This document shows, piece after piece, positions 6,199 through 6,632 of a stretch of DNA of 6,632 nt. This DNA comes from Betaproteobacteria bacterium. Its GTDB lineage: Bacteria; Pseudomonadota; Gammaproteobacteria; Burkholderiales; Thiobacillaceae. Under the pieces are notes generated by a model. It was given only the letters and a program-made list of their open reading frames with translations. It did not search any database and had not been told where the DNA came from. The stretch lies in the NCBI GenBank assembly GCA_020049245.1, contig JAIFLB010000079.1, positions 1 through 6,632 on the forward strand, read 5' to 3'. Numbering within the stretch: position 1 is the first letter of the stretch; every line of letters starts with the position of its first letter. The position numbers were made by a program, and so were the translations under genes.

Positions 6199-6632
6199 TC
6201 AGGAGTTCTGCTGAATACCCGCCACCACCCAGCCTTGATTGCCGGTGAGCGGCTTGGTCATGTGCCAGACTTCGTCAAACGAGATGGTCGCTTCCTCGTC
6301 CTCGCGCAGCGTGCCGTAGAAGCGCACGCTGACGATCTGGCGATTGCCTTCTTCCAACGCTTCCAGGGTTTCGGCGTTGATCGTCATCACTTCGGTGTGC
6401 TGTGTTTTACCTTGGCGCTCGTCGATGTCCAGCTTCAGCTCGGCGTACATTTCCGGCGTGGTGAACTCGCGCAGGTCATCCAGGTTGCCGGCATCGTTGG
6501 CAGCCTGCATGCGGATGAAGTTGACCTTGGCCTGGCGTGAGAAAGCGACGTCATCGAAGCCGGGCGGAAAGGTGGCAACTGCTGCGGCAGACGAGGTCGC
6601 AGCGGCATCGCCCTGACCGGACTTGTCATAGA
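6199..6632 (-). CDS. Tim44-like domain protein (5' end outside window)
   Basis: The frame is open from the window edge to the TGA at 6199–6201, giving 143 whole codons of the C-terminal part. The internal ATG at 6510 is not the start, since the frame continues upstream through a linker rich in Ala, Ser and Thr and then PPGFDDVAFSRQAKVNFIRMQAAND. The rest follows the Tim44-like pattern: NLDDLREFTTPEMYAELKLDI, then an antiparallel sheet with VSVRFYGTLRE, FDEVWHMTKP and GWVVAGIQQ. In mitochondria this domain anchors Hsp70 at the inner-membrane import pore. The bacterial proteins usually have an N-terminal membrane segment and a Gly-rich stretch before this domain, both off-window here, and are of unclear function. 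The stop is followed by a strong terminator. The type is common in Betaproteobacteria. Confidence 0.9.
   Translation of the reverse strand, partial: YDKSGQGDAAATSSAAAVATFPPGFDDVAFSRQAKVNFIRMQAANDAGNLDDLREFTTPEMYAELKLDIDERQGKTQHTEVMTINAETLEALEEGNRQIVSVRFYGTLREDEEATISFDEVWHMTKPLTGNQGWVVAGIQQNS

Noticed and set aside
4999..6540. A 513-codon open frame on the plus strand opposite prfC and the Tim44-like gene
   Set aside because: It lies fully antisense to two well-recognised genes, runs across a terminator and a gene boundary, and its translation is rich in His, Asp, Gln and Gly in the way expected from the reverse complement of GC-rich coding sequence.

Overview
The window is ordinary bacterial chromosome, dense with genes and with a GC-rich third codon position. 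The order hscA – fdx – iscX places it in a proteobacterium with a full ISC iron-sulfur cluster system. A Tim44-like protein of the type common in Betaproteobacteria sits beside a bacterial release factor 3 gene, so a betaproteobacterium is the most likely host and a gammaproteobacterium is possible. This assignment rests on recalled protein similarity, not on a search.

Left part (1–3297, plus strand): this is the 3' end of an isc operon, with genes overlapping or nearly touching. hscA (Hsp70-type chaperone, 5' end outside the window) is followed after 1 nt by a DUF3050-type protein of the heme-oxygenase-like fold. Then come fdx (ISC [2Fe-2S] ferredoxin, overlapping by 13 nt), iscX (4 nt gap), and a small predicted secreted protein whose TTG start overlaps the iscX stop. 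HscA drives cluster release from IscU, Fdx supplies electrons, and IscX binds iron and modulates IscS. The DUF3050 gene between hscA and fdx is the unexpected member and the best lead here: by fold it may be a metal-dependent oxidase, but its function is unknown.

Middle (3298–4506): after a convergent junction with an 8-bp inverted repeat lie two small minus-strand genes. One is a two-helix membrane protein (3392–3685) and the other a VOC/glyoxalase-fold protein (3839–4210). The noncoding stretch between them is unusually rich in short inverted repeats, one of which pairs the membrane gene's Shine-Dalgarno with its start codon. A 296-nt stretch without a convincing gene (4211–4506) separates the VOC gene from prfC and contains a near-perfect 13-nt direct repeat.

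Right part (4507–6632, minus strand): prfC (peptide chain release factor 3, complete) lies downstream of the 3' end of a Tim44-like domain gene that runs off the window. A strong palindromic intrinsic terminator (6158–6181) separates the two, only 34 nt before the prfC start codon.

I see no mobile element, CRISPR array, tRNA or rRNA.
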